Source: a virus
Length of the DNA stretch: 25,175 nt
Strand: one strand, 5' to 3'
IMG/VR virus record: IMGVR_UViG_3300027901_000032
Coordinates: 1 to 25,175 of that record
Position 1 is the first letter of the stretch. The number at the start of each line of letters is the position of its first letter. The translations under genes were made by a program, and so were the position numbers. This document shows, piece after piece, positions 1-6,649 of the stretch. The notes beneath the pieces were generated by a model that was not told where the DNA came from, ran no database searches, and saw only the letters and a list, made by a program, of their open reading frames with translations.

Positions 1-150
1 CATAACCACTTCCTACAACCGATAAACCACAAGGACCGGATCAGTGGAGTCAACCTACAGCGCTGTCTCCAGCTACTCTACAATCACGACCACCCGACCC
101 GTTCCCTTCGCCTATCTGTCCAACTTCACAAACTAATAGGAGTCAAATGA
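1..150 (+). CDS. C-terminal end of an unidentified protein (partial)
   Basis: Frame 1 is open from the window edge to a TGA at 148-150, giving 49 residues with no start visible. The stop overlaps the ATG of the next gene (ATGA at 147-150), the coupling used throughout this arm, which is the main reason to believe the frame is coding. The piece is rich in Leu, His and Arg (it contains HDHPTRSLRL). I do not recognise a family from so short a tail. Confidence 0.5.
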   Translation, partial: HNHFLQPINHKDRISGVNLQRCLQLLYNHDHPTRSLRLSVQLHKLIGVK

Positions 151-344
151 ACATCACAACTAACTATACTGTACGTCCTCGCGTAGCCGAACGTCACTTC
201 GTCGATGTACGGGTAACGTTTGACGACGACGAGTGCGCACTACTACTAAAAGCTCTAGGGTCCGATGACATCCTAGAGATTCGCGACCGTCTACGTCGGC
301 ATCTTCATAATCATTTTAGGAGGTTAATGAGTGGAGCGCTCTAA
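147..344 (+). CDS. Small hypothetical protein (65 aa)
   Basis: This is a 65-residue protein with no recognised family. The ATG at 147 follows AGGAG at 135-139. The middle is acidic (FDDDEC), and a basic, probably helical C-terminal half follows (IRDRLRRHLHNHFRR). No membrane segment, signal peptide or Cys cluster is visible. Its 3' end overlaps the GTG start of the folE-like gene by 14 bases, and the folE SD (AGGAGG) lies inside it, so the two are probably translationally coupled. A small regulatory or DNA-binding role is possible from its charge pattern, but nothing shows it. Confidence 0.6.
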   Translation: MNITTNYTVRPRVAERHFVDVRVTFDDDECALLLKALGSDDILEIRDRLRRHLHNHFRRLMSGAL

Positions 345-924
345 AATCGAAAAGGGAATAGAGATGGTCCTGGAGGGTTTACTGGGTCCTGAGTGGGAAA
401 GCGACCGCAACTACGAGGACACTCCAAGACGAGTAGCAGACTTCTACGAAGAGATGTTTGGGCCTCGTGGCTACGAGATAACAACGTTCCCCGACAAGTT
501 TCGCCAGATGATAGTTCTAGCCCACCATCAGGCTTGGACTTTGTGTCCCCACCACCTACTGCCCGTCCGGTTCGACGTATCGGCGGCCTACATTCCGGGC
601 GTCAAGTCGATCTACAAGGATGAGATCACCATCAGCGAGGAAAGTGAAGTGATAGGCCTCAGTAAATTGGTGAGGCTGGTGATGAACCACTTTACGGAGC
701 CGATACTCCAAGAGACGCTAACCGAAAGCGTCGCCGACGAGCTGATGAGAACTACAGACCCCCAACCTAAGGGCTCTGCTGTGTTGATATACGGAGACCA
801 TTCCTGTACACAGATTCGGGGACCCAAGACGTCAGGCTTCTTCGTTACAAGTGCAATGCGGGGGGCTTTCCTGGACAAGCCGGAGGTCAGGAACGAGTTT
901 CTAAACCTGGTTATGAGGAAATAA
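331..924 (+). CDS. folE: GTP cyclohydrolase I (FolE-like)
   Basis: GTP cyclohydrolase I converts GTP to 7,8-dihydroneopterin triphosphate, the first step toward both folate and 7-deazaguanines. The 197-residue protein keeps the family landmarks: CPHHLLPV at 72-79 (zinc ligand C72; H74 and H75), VIGLSKLVRL at 107-116, a LQETLTESVADEL segment matching the family's QERLT motif, and DHSCTQIRG at 156-164 with H157 and C159, the second zinc/catalytic pair. The usual CEHH is CPHH here, so one conserved Glu is Pro. The GTG start at 331 sits 7 bases after AGGAGG (318-323). A DpdA-like and a QueD gene lie 5-6 kb downstream on the same strand, so its likely job is feeding 7-deazaguanine DNA modification rather than folate. 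The gene ends directly at the AT-rich cassette (TAA then ATG at 925). Confidence 0.93.
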   Translation: MERSKIEKGIEMVLEGLLGPEWESDRNYEDTPRRVADFYEEMFGPRGYEITTFPDKFRQMIVLAHHQAWTLCPHHLLPVRFDVSAAYIPGVKSIYKDEITISEESEVIGLSKLVRLVMNHFTEPILQETLTESVADELMRTTDPQPKGSAVLIYGDHSCTQIRGPKTSGFFVTSAMRGAFLDKPEVRNEFLNLVMRK

Positions 925-2301
925 ATGGATAAAAAAGAGGTTATTAGACTACTCTATGATCTCAATAAGACTATCAACGACTGTAATATTAGGTATTGGG
1001 AGAAGAGCGAAAAAATTCAGGAGTTATCACAGGACAGACCAGATGTACTCTCTATGGTAAAGGAAGCCTATCGGACATTCTCAAAAGGTGATCCCAATGG
1101 TGCAAAACGGCAACACCTTGCCACCGTCAAATACATCGAGAGTTACAATACCCCCCCTCCGCCTCCGCCACCGCCTGAAACCGAACCACTAAAACTATTC
1201 CACTTGGACTCCGCAGGTATGCTCATGGATATCCTAGAACACGGATGGGAAGAAAGGTATGAGGATGAAGCATTTGAACGGATTGAGGCTTACCTACAGA
1301 AAGTGCTAAGCTATGCGCACCCTACGGCACTCAGCTTTTTCTCTGTGATACACAGCGAGAGACCAGAGCACAGCCACCTAAACTTCAAGACACCCTGGAT
1401 TGTTGATGTTGAAGAGGATAGATTTGATTTCACAGTCTGGAATGAAAGGTATTGGGAATTATACATAAGGTTCTTACAGCTTCTGGGGAGACTCAAGATA
1501 CAGGCTATGCCACAGGCGTTCATGCGTGAATATTACAATGCCTTCTTTAAGAGAGAGAATAATATACATGGGATAGATGGAATTTTAGACCCTAATGCTC
1601 TGTGGGTAGCAAAGAGATACGTAGGCAGGTTAATCCAGGGACAGTTGGGAACATTGCTAAGCCCGAACATAATCTTTGCAAACGAAATAGCTCATGGTGG
1701 GAAAGATGACATATACCATGCGATAGCGAACTGGCATAAATATTTGTGGGAACACCTGAGAGATCAGAAGGGCATCCCGTTGACAAGCATCTGGGCTGAT
1801 ACCTCACACTCTGAGGCTACGAGAGCGCAGTTGGTGTACCACGGCAAGGGCGATGCTTACTGTCCCAAGTGTGGGAAATATAAGTGGGATAACATACAGG
1901 AATACGGAAGGGATTGCAGGGCTATAAAGCACAGCATCGGCATTATAGATGACCTTGAACGTGGCGATGTGAGTTTTAAGACATGGAAGGGTAGTGCAAA
2001 TTGGGGTGGTAAAGGAAGTGAAGACGGGTCTCATAATCCAGATGCAAGGATTATTCCGTTACCTTCGATGAAATGGAGAGTGGCTAATCCCGATCAGTTA
2101 AGAACCATGCTGATATACGTCTGGACAGAGTGCAAGGAAGCCAAGAAGCGTAAGGAATACACGTGGGGCATGTTCTTCAATGGACAGCATAGCTTGGTGA
2201 ACGGTAAGATAAAGTCGTATTTTACCGATGATTTACCTGCTGTTTATTGGGAACGACTCCATGTTGTAGGTGAAATACATAGTGAAATTTTTAAAGAGTG
2301 A
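925..2301 (+). CDS. 458-aa cassette protein, possibly a TIM-barrel glycoside-hydrolase-like enzyme
   Basis: I do not recognise this protein with certainty. Three parts are visible: a charged helical N-terminus (1-75), a run of eight prolines (77-84) acting as a linker, and a domain of about 370 residues. The domain opens with LKLFHLDSAG (89-98). It has WNERYWELYIRFL (172-184) and NIIFANEIAHGG (248-259), whose Asn-Glu pair N253-E254 is placed like the acid/base NE of clan GH-A glycoside hydrolases. It also has a CPKCG zinc-ribbon-like knuckle (C313, C316) near an EYGRDC segment, and HSIGIIDDL. The fold and enzyme class are inferred by eye. The ATG directly follows the folE stop. Codons are much AT-richer than in the flanking genes (23 G+C of 60 at 1561-1620 against 29 of 60 at 661-720), which suggests transfer. 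Confidence 0.75.
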   Translation: MDKKEVIRLLYDLNKTINDCNIRYWEKSEKIQELSQDRPDVLSMVKEAYRTFSKGDPNGAKRQHLATVKYIESYNTPPPPPPPPETEPLKLFHLDSAGMLMDILEHGWEERYEDEAFERIEAYLQKVLSYAHPTALSFFSVIHSERPEHSHLNFKTPWIVDVEEDRFDFTVWNERYWELYIRFLQLLGRLKIQAMPQAFMREYYNAFFKRENNIHGIDGILDPNALWVAKRYVGRLIQGQLGTLLSPNIIFANEIAHGGKDDIYHAIANWHKYLWEHLRDQKGIPLTSIWADTSHSEATRAQLVYHGKGDAYCPKCGKYKWDNIQEYGRDCRAIKHSIGIIDDLERGDVSFKTWKGSANWGGKGSEDGSHNPDARIIPLPSMKWRVANPDQLRTMLIYVWTECKEAKKRKEYTWGMFFNGQHSLVNGKIKSYFTDDLPAVYWERLHVVGEIHSEIFKE

Positions 2302-2331
2302 CATCATAACTACTCTCAACGGAGGCGTGAG

Positions 2332-2559
2332 GTGAACAAAGCAGACAAACGAGACTTCGATGCACACTATGAAGATAAAAGGGATTGGTGTGAAATACCC
2401 GATGAAGCCAAACGTATCTGTAATAATTGCAAATATTTCGAGCCAGAGGTGCATTATTCAGGTGGGGAAAAAGGATGGTGTTTTTTAGCAGGGGAAATAT
2501 TAGGTATTGATGTTGAGTGGGATGATACCTGCGAAGATTGGAGGGACAAAAATGACTAA
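2332..2559 (+). CDS. Small Cys-rich protein (75 aa)
   Basis: A GTG start at 2332 follows GGAGG (2321-2325). The acidic 75-residue protein carries CNNCKYF, a later GWCFLAGE and then DTCEDW near the C-terminus: CxxC plus two single Cys, with another Cys near residue 20. This C-x2-C-x-(Y)F...G-x-C...C spacing is common in small uncharacterised phage and environmental proteins and could bind zinc or an iron-sulfur cluster. It lies in the AT-rich cassette. Its stop overlaps the next gene's ATG, so the small Cys proteins form one operon. Function unknown. Confidence 0.65.
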   Translation: MNKADKRDFDAHYEDKRDWCEIPDEAKRICNNCKYFEPEVHYSGGEKGWCFLAGEILGIDVEWDDTCEDWRDKND

Positions 2560-2725
2560 ACCTACCACCCCCGAATGGGTAAGTGATTGCTGTGGGGCTG
2601 AGGCAGTACGTCTGTTTAGCGAGAGATATGCGAAATGGATATATGTCTGCAAAAAATGCGTAAGAGATTGCACCCCCGTAGAATCGGGGAGAAGCAGGAA
2701 GAAAGGAGAATCCGATGAAATTTGA
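2552..2725 (+). CDS. Small zinc-ribbon-like protein (57 aa)
   Basis: The start is placed at the ATG at 2552, which overlaps the previous stop and follows GGAGGGA at 2540-2546. An upstream in-frame ATG at 2507 has no such site. The 57 residues contain SDCCGAEAV and, about 20 residues later, CKKCVRDC: a CC...CxxC zinc-ribbon pattern typical of tiny phage proteins. The C-terminus is basic and Ser-rich (SGRSRKKGE). It belongs to the AT-rich cassette and is likely translated with its neighbours. No specific function can be given. Confidence 0.6.
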   Translation: MTKPTTPEWVSDCCGAEAVRLFSERYAKWIYVCKKCVRDCTPVESGRSRKKGESDEI

Positions 2726-2737
2726 TGGAGGTGTGAG

Positions 2738-3025
2738 ATGACCATAACAAGTTCGGGTGCTATATGTGATGTATGTGGGAAATATATTTTACCCCTAGAT
2801 CCAGAAGAAAGGGTAAATTTATTTTCAATTAAGGGCATTGATAGAACACTTCATTGTGACAACGCCTGTAAAAAAATATTAATTGATGCTGATAAGGACT
2901 GGAAAAAACTTCCTAGTGGCCCATTAAGAAAAGCATTTGAAGAACAAGAAGCCAATAAGGAGCATCGTGGAGGAATGATTGAAAAGCAAAGTATGTCAAG
3001 GGTGTCCTTTAGCGGACGTCGGTGA
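2738..3025 (+). CDS. Small Cys-containing protein (95 aa)
   Basis: The ATG at 2738 follows GGAGGTGTG at 2725-2733. The N-terminal half has CDVCGKYIL and, after about 30 residues, HCDNACKKIL, a CxxC...CxxxC arrangement suggestive of a zinc-binding fold. The C-terminal half is a charged helix (WKKLPSGPLRKAFEEQ). It overlaps the start of the polymerase gene by 47 bases in another frame. The last 15 or so residues may therefore be accidental, produced where the cassette was joined to the original phage sequence. It is the last gene of the AT-rich cassette. Confidence 0.55.
   Translation: MTITSSGAICDVCGKYILPLDPEERVNLFSIKGIDRTLHCDNACKKILIDADKDWKKLPSGPLRKAFEEQEANKEHRGGMIEKQSMSRVSFSGRR
2969..2974 (+). 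promoter_or_regulatory. Shine-Dalgarno deciding the TTG start of the polymerase
   Basis: GGAGGA lies 4 bases before the TTG at 2979. No ATG or GTG precedes the first cysteine pair of the UDG domain in this frame with a comparable site. Confidence 0.6.
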
Positions 3026-5174
3026 GGGGTACTGTTATGGAGAAGGCCCTGAAGAAGCAACTGTACTCCTCCTTGGGGAAGCGTTGGGTGCTGAGGAAGC
3101 CAGGCAGGCGCGTCCGTTCGTGGGTGGAGCCGGACGCGTTCTTAACATGCTTCTCGGGAAGGCTGGTGTTAAAAGATCTAGGCTCTACGTCACCAACGTG
3201 GTACGTTGTCGCCCACCAGGCAACCGAACACCTACTGAGAAGGAGATCCGCGAGTGTGGGCAGCGACATAACCTACATAGCTTACTCACCAAGTTCAATC
3301 TGGTTGTACCTATGGGAAACGTCGCTCTCTATGCGGTCGCGGGTGAGACGCATATCACTCGTTGGCGCGGGTCTGTCTTCCAAAAAACGTATGGAGATAA
3401 GAGAGTCAAGGTCCTTCCAACGCTTCATCCAGCGGCTGTTATGCGGCAACAGGAGTTCATCCCAGCCGTCGTCCACGACTTCTCTAAAATCAACCAAGAA
3501 GGGTGGACCGACGAATACCTAGAACCAAAACAGGACTACGAACTACATGCGTACACAGGACACCTTTTACCTATGGCTCAGCGCCGTGAGTTTGCGTTTG
3601 ACGTGGAAACGCGCTCCTTGGAACCGTATCGTGGTTCTGTTACGCTGCTTGGTTTGTCGTGTGAGGCAGGCAAGGCGGTAGTACTAGATGACCTGGTAGC
3701 ATCGCAGACACAACTAGAAGCGCTGTTCGCCAGCCACCGACTGAAGATAGGGCATAACGTCGCTTTCGATATGGCTCACATGGAGTCGAATGGGTTTCCT
3801 GTTTCGCCTCCCTGGTATGACACTATGATAGCTCACCACCTACTGCTCAGTGACACGCCTAAAGATCTGGGGTTCGTAGCATCGTTGTACACCAGAATCC
3901 CGTATTGGAAACACCTTATGAAACAAGACCTACGGCTATACAACGCTACCGACGCCGACGCGACATACCGTATCTACGAGGCTACCGCTCCGGAACTAGA
4001 AGCTAAGGGGCTGAAGCCGGTGTTCGACACCTCGATGGCCTTGATACCGATCTTTAGTAGGATGACTCAACGTGGTGTAAGGGTGGACATGAAGCTCCAA
4101 AAGAAGTGGAGAGTTGGGCTGGAGAAGAAGATAGAACAACTGGACACAGCCCTGAAGAGGGGTCTCGACGACCAGTTGTTTAACTGGAGGTCACACAAAC
4201 AACTGGTTAAGCTGCTCTACATTAAACTAGGGCTGCCTCGCCAGTATTCGAAATATGGAAAGTCGTTAACCGCCAACGAAGAAGCATTAACGGAACTCCA
4301 CAAACTTACAGGGAGTAAGATTGTCGAAGCACTACTGAAACTACGGAAACTAAGTAAGCTAAGTAGCACATACTTCGCGAGCGAACGCCCCAGGGTACAT
4401 AGTGAGTACCTATTGCACGGCACAGCAACGGGTCGACTATCTTCACGAAACCCCAATTTACAAAACGTCCCTAAGGGGCCCGCTCGCGAGATATACCTAC
4501 CGGAGGAGGGTCATGTATTTATATCAGCAGATTACAATCAGATCGAGCTGCGTATTGCTGCCCTGCTGGCTGAAGAGAAAGAACTACTGGCTGCTTTTGG
4601 GCGGGGAGAGGACATCCACCGTACGGTTGCTAGTACGGTGTACAAAGTACCACAGGCAGCTGTTACCGACCTCCAGCGGTTTAGAGCGAAGTTCATCGTC
4701 TATGGACTCGGCTACGGACGAGGTGCTCGTTCGCTTGCTAAGGCATACGGGATGACTGTAGCCGAGGCCGAGAGGTTTATATACGAATATTTTAATGCGT
4801 TTGGACGGATCAAGTTATGGCGTGAGGATCTAGTAGAAGAGGTTCGTAAAACGGGTTACTTAGCTAACCCCTTCGGACGGCGTCGCTATTTCTTTGGTCC
4901 ATCTATAATACCAAAGGTCTATAACTTCCCACCGCAAAGTACTGCTGCTGACGTTATTCTACGCGCTATGGTGAAAATAGACGAGCAGTTACCTAAGGGT
5001 AGTTGGTTGGCAATCCAAGTTCATGATGAGGTGGTTGTTCAGGCGCCTGAGGACAACGTACGACAGGTAGGAGAGTGTCTACGGGACGTCATGCAGGCTC
5101 CGGTTCCTGAACTAGGAGGGTATCAGTTCCCAGTAGATGTAAAGGTGGGGAAGACCTGGAGGGAGGTTGAATGA
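2979..5174 (+). CDS. Uracil-DNA glycosylase-like / family A DNA polymerase fusion
   Basis: This is the probable replicative polymerase (731 aa). Residues 1-175 are a family 4-like uracil-DNA glycosylase domain: C6, C9, C77 and C93 match the four 4Fe-4S ligands, GEALGAEEARQARPFVG (33-49) is motif 1, and LHPAA (149-153) is the His motif. Residues 200-345 form a 3'-5' exonuclease: FDVET with D208 and E210, NVAFD with D264, and YNATDAD near 321-327. Residues 350-731 are the family A polymerase: motif A SADYNQIELR (516-525, D518), motif B around R567, K571, Y575 and Y579, motif C VHDE (681-684). Y575 sits where E. coli Pol I has Phe762, and T7 polymerase also has Tyr there. Phage SPO1 polymerase likewise carries a UDG-like N-terminus. 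The TTG start leaves three residues before the first cluster motif. Whether the UDG domain is catalytic or structural is unknown. Confidence 0.95.
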   Translation: MKSKVCQGCPLADVGEGYCYGEGPEEATVLLLGEALGAEEARQARPFVGGAGRVLNMLLGKAGVKRSRLYVTNVVRCRPPGNRTPTEKEIRECGQRHNLHSLLTKFNLVVPMGNVALYAVAGETHITRWRGSVFQKTYGDKRVKVLPTLHPAAVMRQQEFIPAVVHDFSKINQEGWTDEYLEPKQDYELHAYTGHLLPMAQRREFAFDVETRSLEPYRGSVTLLGLSCEAGKAVVLDDLVASQTQLEALFASHRLKIGHNVAFDMAHMESNGFPVSPPWYDTMIAHHLLLSDTPKDLGFVASLYTRIPYWKHLMKQDLRLYNATDADATYRIYEATAPELEAKGLKPVFDTSMALIPIFSRMTQRGVRVDMKLQKKWRVGLEKKIEQLDTALKRGLDDQLFNWRSHKQLVKLLYIKLGLPRQYSKYGKSLTANEEALTELHKLTGSKIVEALLKLRKLSKLSSTYFASERPRVHSEYLLHGTATGRLSSRNPNLQNVPKGPAREIYLPEEGHVFISADYNQIELRIAALLAEEKELLAAFGRGEDIHRTVASTVYKVPQAAVTDLQRFRAKFIVYGLGYGRGARSLAKAYGMTVAEAERFIYEYFNAFGRIKLWREDLVEEVRKTGYLANPFGRRRYFFGPSIIPKVYNFPPQSTAADVILRAMVKIDEQLPKGSWLAIQVHDEVVVQAPEDNVRQVGECLRDVMQAPVPELGGYQFPVDVKVGKTWREVE

Positions 5175-5590
5175 GCCTATTCGATGCGTTATCCGGTGGG
5201 GCCTCACAATGGCCTCCTTACTACTTAACTGGGGGATACGGACGTCCACCATGGCAAGACCAATTGTATGGTATGATGGCCAGCCAACAAGCCGCAGCTA
5301 TTCAAAGCCCGGTCGGCTGCCTAGAATGGGCGCGTGGCGAGGAACCCCACTACATTAAACAAAAGGAGGATAAGTTGGACGTGAAAATTTCTGTCCGCAA
5401 GATCGATGATCACTACCTAGCCGAAGCTGGGTGTGTGAAGTTCATCGCGCATGACAAGAAAGAGTTCAAGAAAAAGGCATTCCAACTTCTGGAGAAGTAC
5501 TTGGACACCCTGATGAGCGTACAGCCTCAAGACCCACGAGACCTGTCCAGGGAGCCCGCAGTACCTCCAGATGAGCAGGAGCGCGGATGA
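5171..5590 (+). CDS. Hypothetical protein (139 aa), possibly with an internal second start
   Basis: The ATG at 5171 overlaps the polymerase stop (ATGA). The first 65 residues are rich in Gly, Pro, Tyr and Gln and look disordered. The rest (from about residue 69) looks like a compact alpha/beta domain with charged segments (KKEFKKKAFQLLEKYLDTL) and a Pro-rich acidic tail. A strong SD (AAGGAGGA, 5363-5370) precedes an in-frame TTG at 5375, which would give a 71-residue product covering only the second half. Either the full protein, the short one, or both are made. A competing frame from 5167 to 5358 (TTG start) exists, so the first half is less certain. No family recognised. Confidence 0.6.
   Translation: MSLFDALSGGASQWPPYYLTGGYGRPPWQDQLYGMMASQQAAAIQSPVGCLEWARGEEPHYIKQKEDKLDVKISVRKIDDHYLAEAGCVKFIAHDKKEFKKKAFQLLEKYLDTLMSVQPQDPRDLSREPAVPPDEQERG
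5363..5370 (+). promoter_or_regulatory. Internal Shine-Dalgarno before an in-frame TTG (5375)
   Basis: AAGGAGGA followed after four bases by TTG, in frame with the 139-residue gene. It is as good as the sites used by true starts here, so it may mark a separate 71-residue gene. Confidence 0.5.
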
Positions 5591-5805
5591 ACAACAAACC
5601 GAAATTTAACTGGACAGCAGTACTCCTAGCACTGGCTATAGTTTTTCTGGTCTTCGACATCGCACGCCTTCGTTACCGTGTCGATCAGGTAGAAAAGGAA
5701 GTCGTAGAACTCAAAGAGGCGATCGTTCAGATTGAGGCAGCGACGGCTATAGCCGTGGAGGCAGTAGACCAGTACTACGATGCACTTGACAAACTCAACA
5801 ATTGA
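5587..5805 (+). CDS. Small membrane protein with coiled-coil tail (72 aa)
   Basis: The ATG at 5587 overlaps the previous stop (ATGA). After a short basic N-terminus (KPKF) there is one hydrophobic segment, residues 9-25 (WTAVLLALAIVFLVFDI). A heptad-like stretch follows (RVDQVEKEVVELKEAIVQI), and then an Ala-rich acidic helix. One membrane anchor plus a coiled coil is all that can be said. Basic residues on both sides of the segment make the topology unclear. It overlaps the start of another tiny membrane protein gene, and the two may act together at the membrane. Confidence 0.65.
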   Translation: MNNKPKFNWTAVLLALAIVFLVFDIARLRYRVDQVEKEVVELKEAIVQIEAATAIAVEAVDQYYDALDKLNN

Positions 5806-5881
5806 CGACATCTACGACGCCATTGAAGAGATAGCCCCTATACTATTAGGTATAGGTTGGCTACTGCTGTTTTTTGTGTAG
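5780..5881 (+). CDS. Very small membrane protein (33 aa)
   Basis: The ATG at 5780 overlaps the end of the preceding gene by 26 bases, and the frame closes at TAG 5879-5881. The N-terminal half is polar and acidic (TIDDIYDAIEEIAP) and the C-terminal half is a hydrophobic segment (ILLGIGWLLLFFV), giving a C-tail anchor with an acidic face. The stop overlaps the SD of the dpdA-like gene, which fits an operon member. Codon choice (CTA, ATA, GAC) resembles the neighbours. No clear SD was seen at its start, so it may depend on coupling. Function unknown. Confidence 0.45.
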   Translation: MHLTNSTIDDIYDAIEEIAPILLGIGWLLLFFV

Positions 5882-5885
5882 GAGG
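5880..5885 (+). promoter_or_regulatory. Shine-Dalgarno deciding the TTG start of the dpdA-like gene
   Basis: AGGAGG ends 4 bases before the TTG at 5890. A longer in-frame reading from the TTG at 5857 has no SD and would add 11 residues unlike the family, so 5890 is preferred. Confidence 0.6.
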
Positions 5886-5889
5886 AAGA

Positions 5890-6636
5890 TTGGAACTTAG
5901 CTTCGAAATACCGATACCACACCTTCATGAGTTTCTTCCGTTATCCGACTTCGGTTTCGGGCTGGCTCACCTGATGCTCGACAAGGAATACAAGCACGCA
6001 GGAACATACCACACCATAATGCAGGGCTGCCTACTAGACAACAGCATGTACGAGCTACAGGACGAGCCACTTACCAACGAACAACTGATAGCGGCAGCCG
6101 AGGTCTGTAGTCCGGTAGCAGTTATCGCTCCCGACTGGATGGATAAGAAGGGTCCGTCCACCGACGCTGCTTACACCTTAATAGAGGCAGTACACCACCT
6201 CAACATGAAAGCCGTTACGTTCCTAGGAGACAGAGAGGTTCCTATGATCTTGTGGACGGTTGGAGGGGTAGTTCAGGGCAAAGATCTCCAGGAACGAGTT
6301 CAGTGCTTTCACGACCTACAGAAACTGGGTTGTAGACCGATCTGCTTTCCGTTTAGGACGCCTCGACACGAAACCATCGGGCAACTACTCCTACTACAGG
6401 CGTTCAGGGAAGAGGAGTGGTACCACCTGCTCGGACTACAAGATCTTACGGAACTGACCTGGAAACTACCTGGACGCTGGTCAGTCGACACAGCTAAACC
6501 CTTCAAGGGGAAGAGGTTGGATAAGGAGAAGAGTATTCGGGGACTGGGAAGGCTGCGTATCCACGAAGAGCTGTCGGAGGAAGCGAGACGGATAGCGGCT
6601 TGGAATATCGCATATCTAACAAGGCTAGCAAGATAA
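5890..6636 (+). CDS. TGT-superfamily protein, DpdA-like DNA 7-deazaguanine inserter
   Basis: This 248-residue protein resembles tRNA-guanine transglycosylases (TGT) and their DNA-acting relatives (DpdA), which swap guanine in DNA for preQ0 or a derivative. Visible landmarks are LLDNSMYEL (48-56, D50), VIAPDWMD (78-85, D82), a TGT-like GGVVQGKDLQERVQC segment (125-139), HLLGL (179-183) and RWSVDTAKPF (196-205, D200). D50 and D200 are candidates for the two catalytic Asp of the superfamily. It is shorter than bacterial TGT (about 370 aa), as phage DpdA-type proteins often are, and lacks the classical CxCxxC zinc site. QueD follows 13 bases downstream and FolE lies upstream, making DNA modification more likely than tRNA modification. 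The exact DpdA subfamily cannot be told by eye. Confidence 0.8.
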   Translation: MELSFEIPIPHLHEFLPLSDFGFGLAHLMLDKEYKHAGTYHTIMQGCLLDNSMYELQDEPLTNEQLIAAAEVCSPVAVIAPDWMDKKGPSTDAAYTLIEAVHHLNMKAVTFLGDREVPMILWTVGGVVQGKDLQERVQCFHDLQKLGCRPICFPFRTPRHETIGQLLLLQAFREEEWYHLLGLQDLTELTWKLPGRWSVDTAKPFKGKRLDKEKSIRGLGRLRIHEELSEEARRIAAWNIAYLTRLAR

Positions 6637-6649
6637 GAAAGGAGAAGCA

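Larger units (their letters stand above)
925..2970. other. AT-rich cassette inserted between folE and the DNA polymerase gene
   Basis: From the folE stop to just before the polymerase SD, the base composition and codon choice change: many AAA, GAA, ATA and AAT codons, where the flanks favour CTA, GAC, CGT and GTA. The four genes inside have no evident link to replication. The left edge is sharp (base 925). The right edge lies near 2970 and overlaps the polymerase start. No direct repeats, integrase or transposase are visible, so the means of entry is unknown. Confidence 0.55.

Noticed and set aside
1150-1176. Run of C-rich codons as a phase-variable tract
   Set aside because: Mixed CCC/CCT/CCG/CCA codons coding eight prolines; only a short C run, so slippage control is not supported.
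5167-5358. Alternative 63-residue frame starting with TTG at 5167
   Set aside because: It overlaps the 139-residue frame that starts with an ATGA overlap with the polymerase. It could still be real, but its composition is less protein-like and it ends just before the internal SD.
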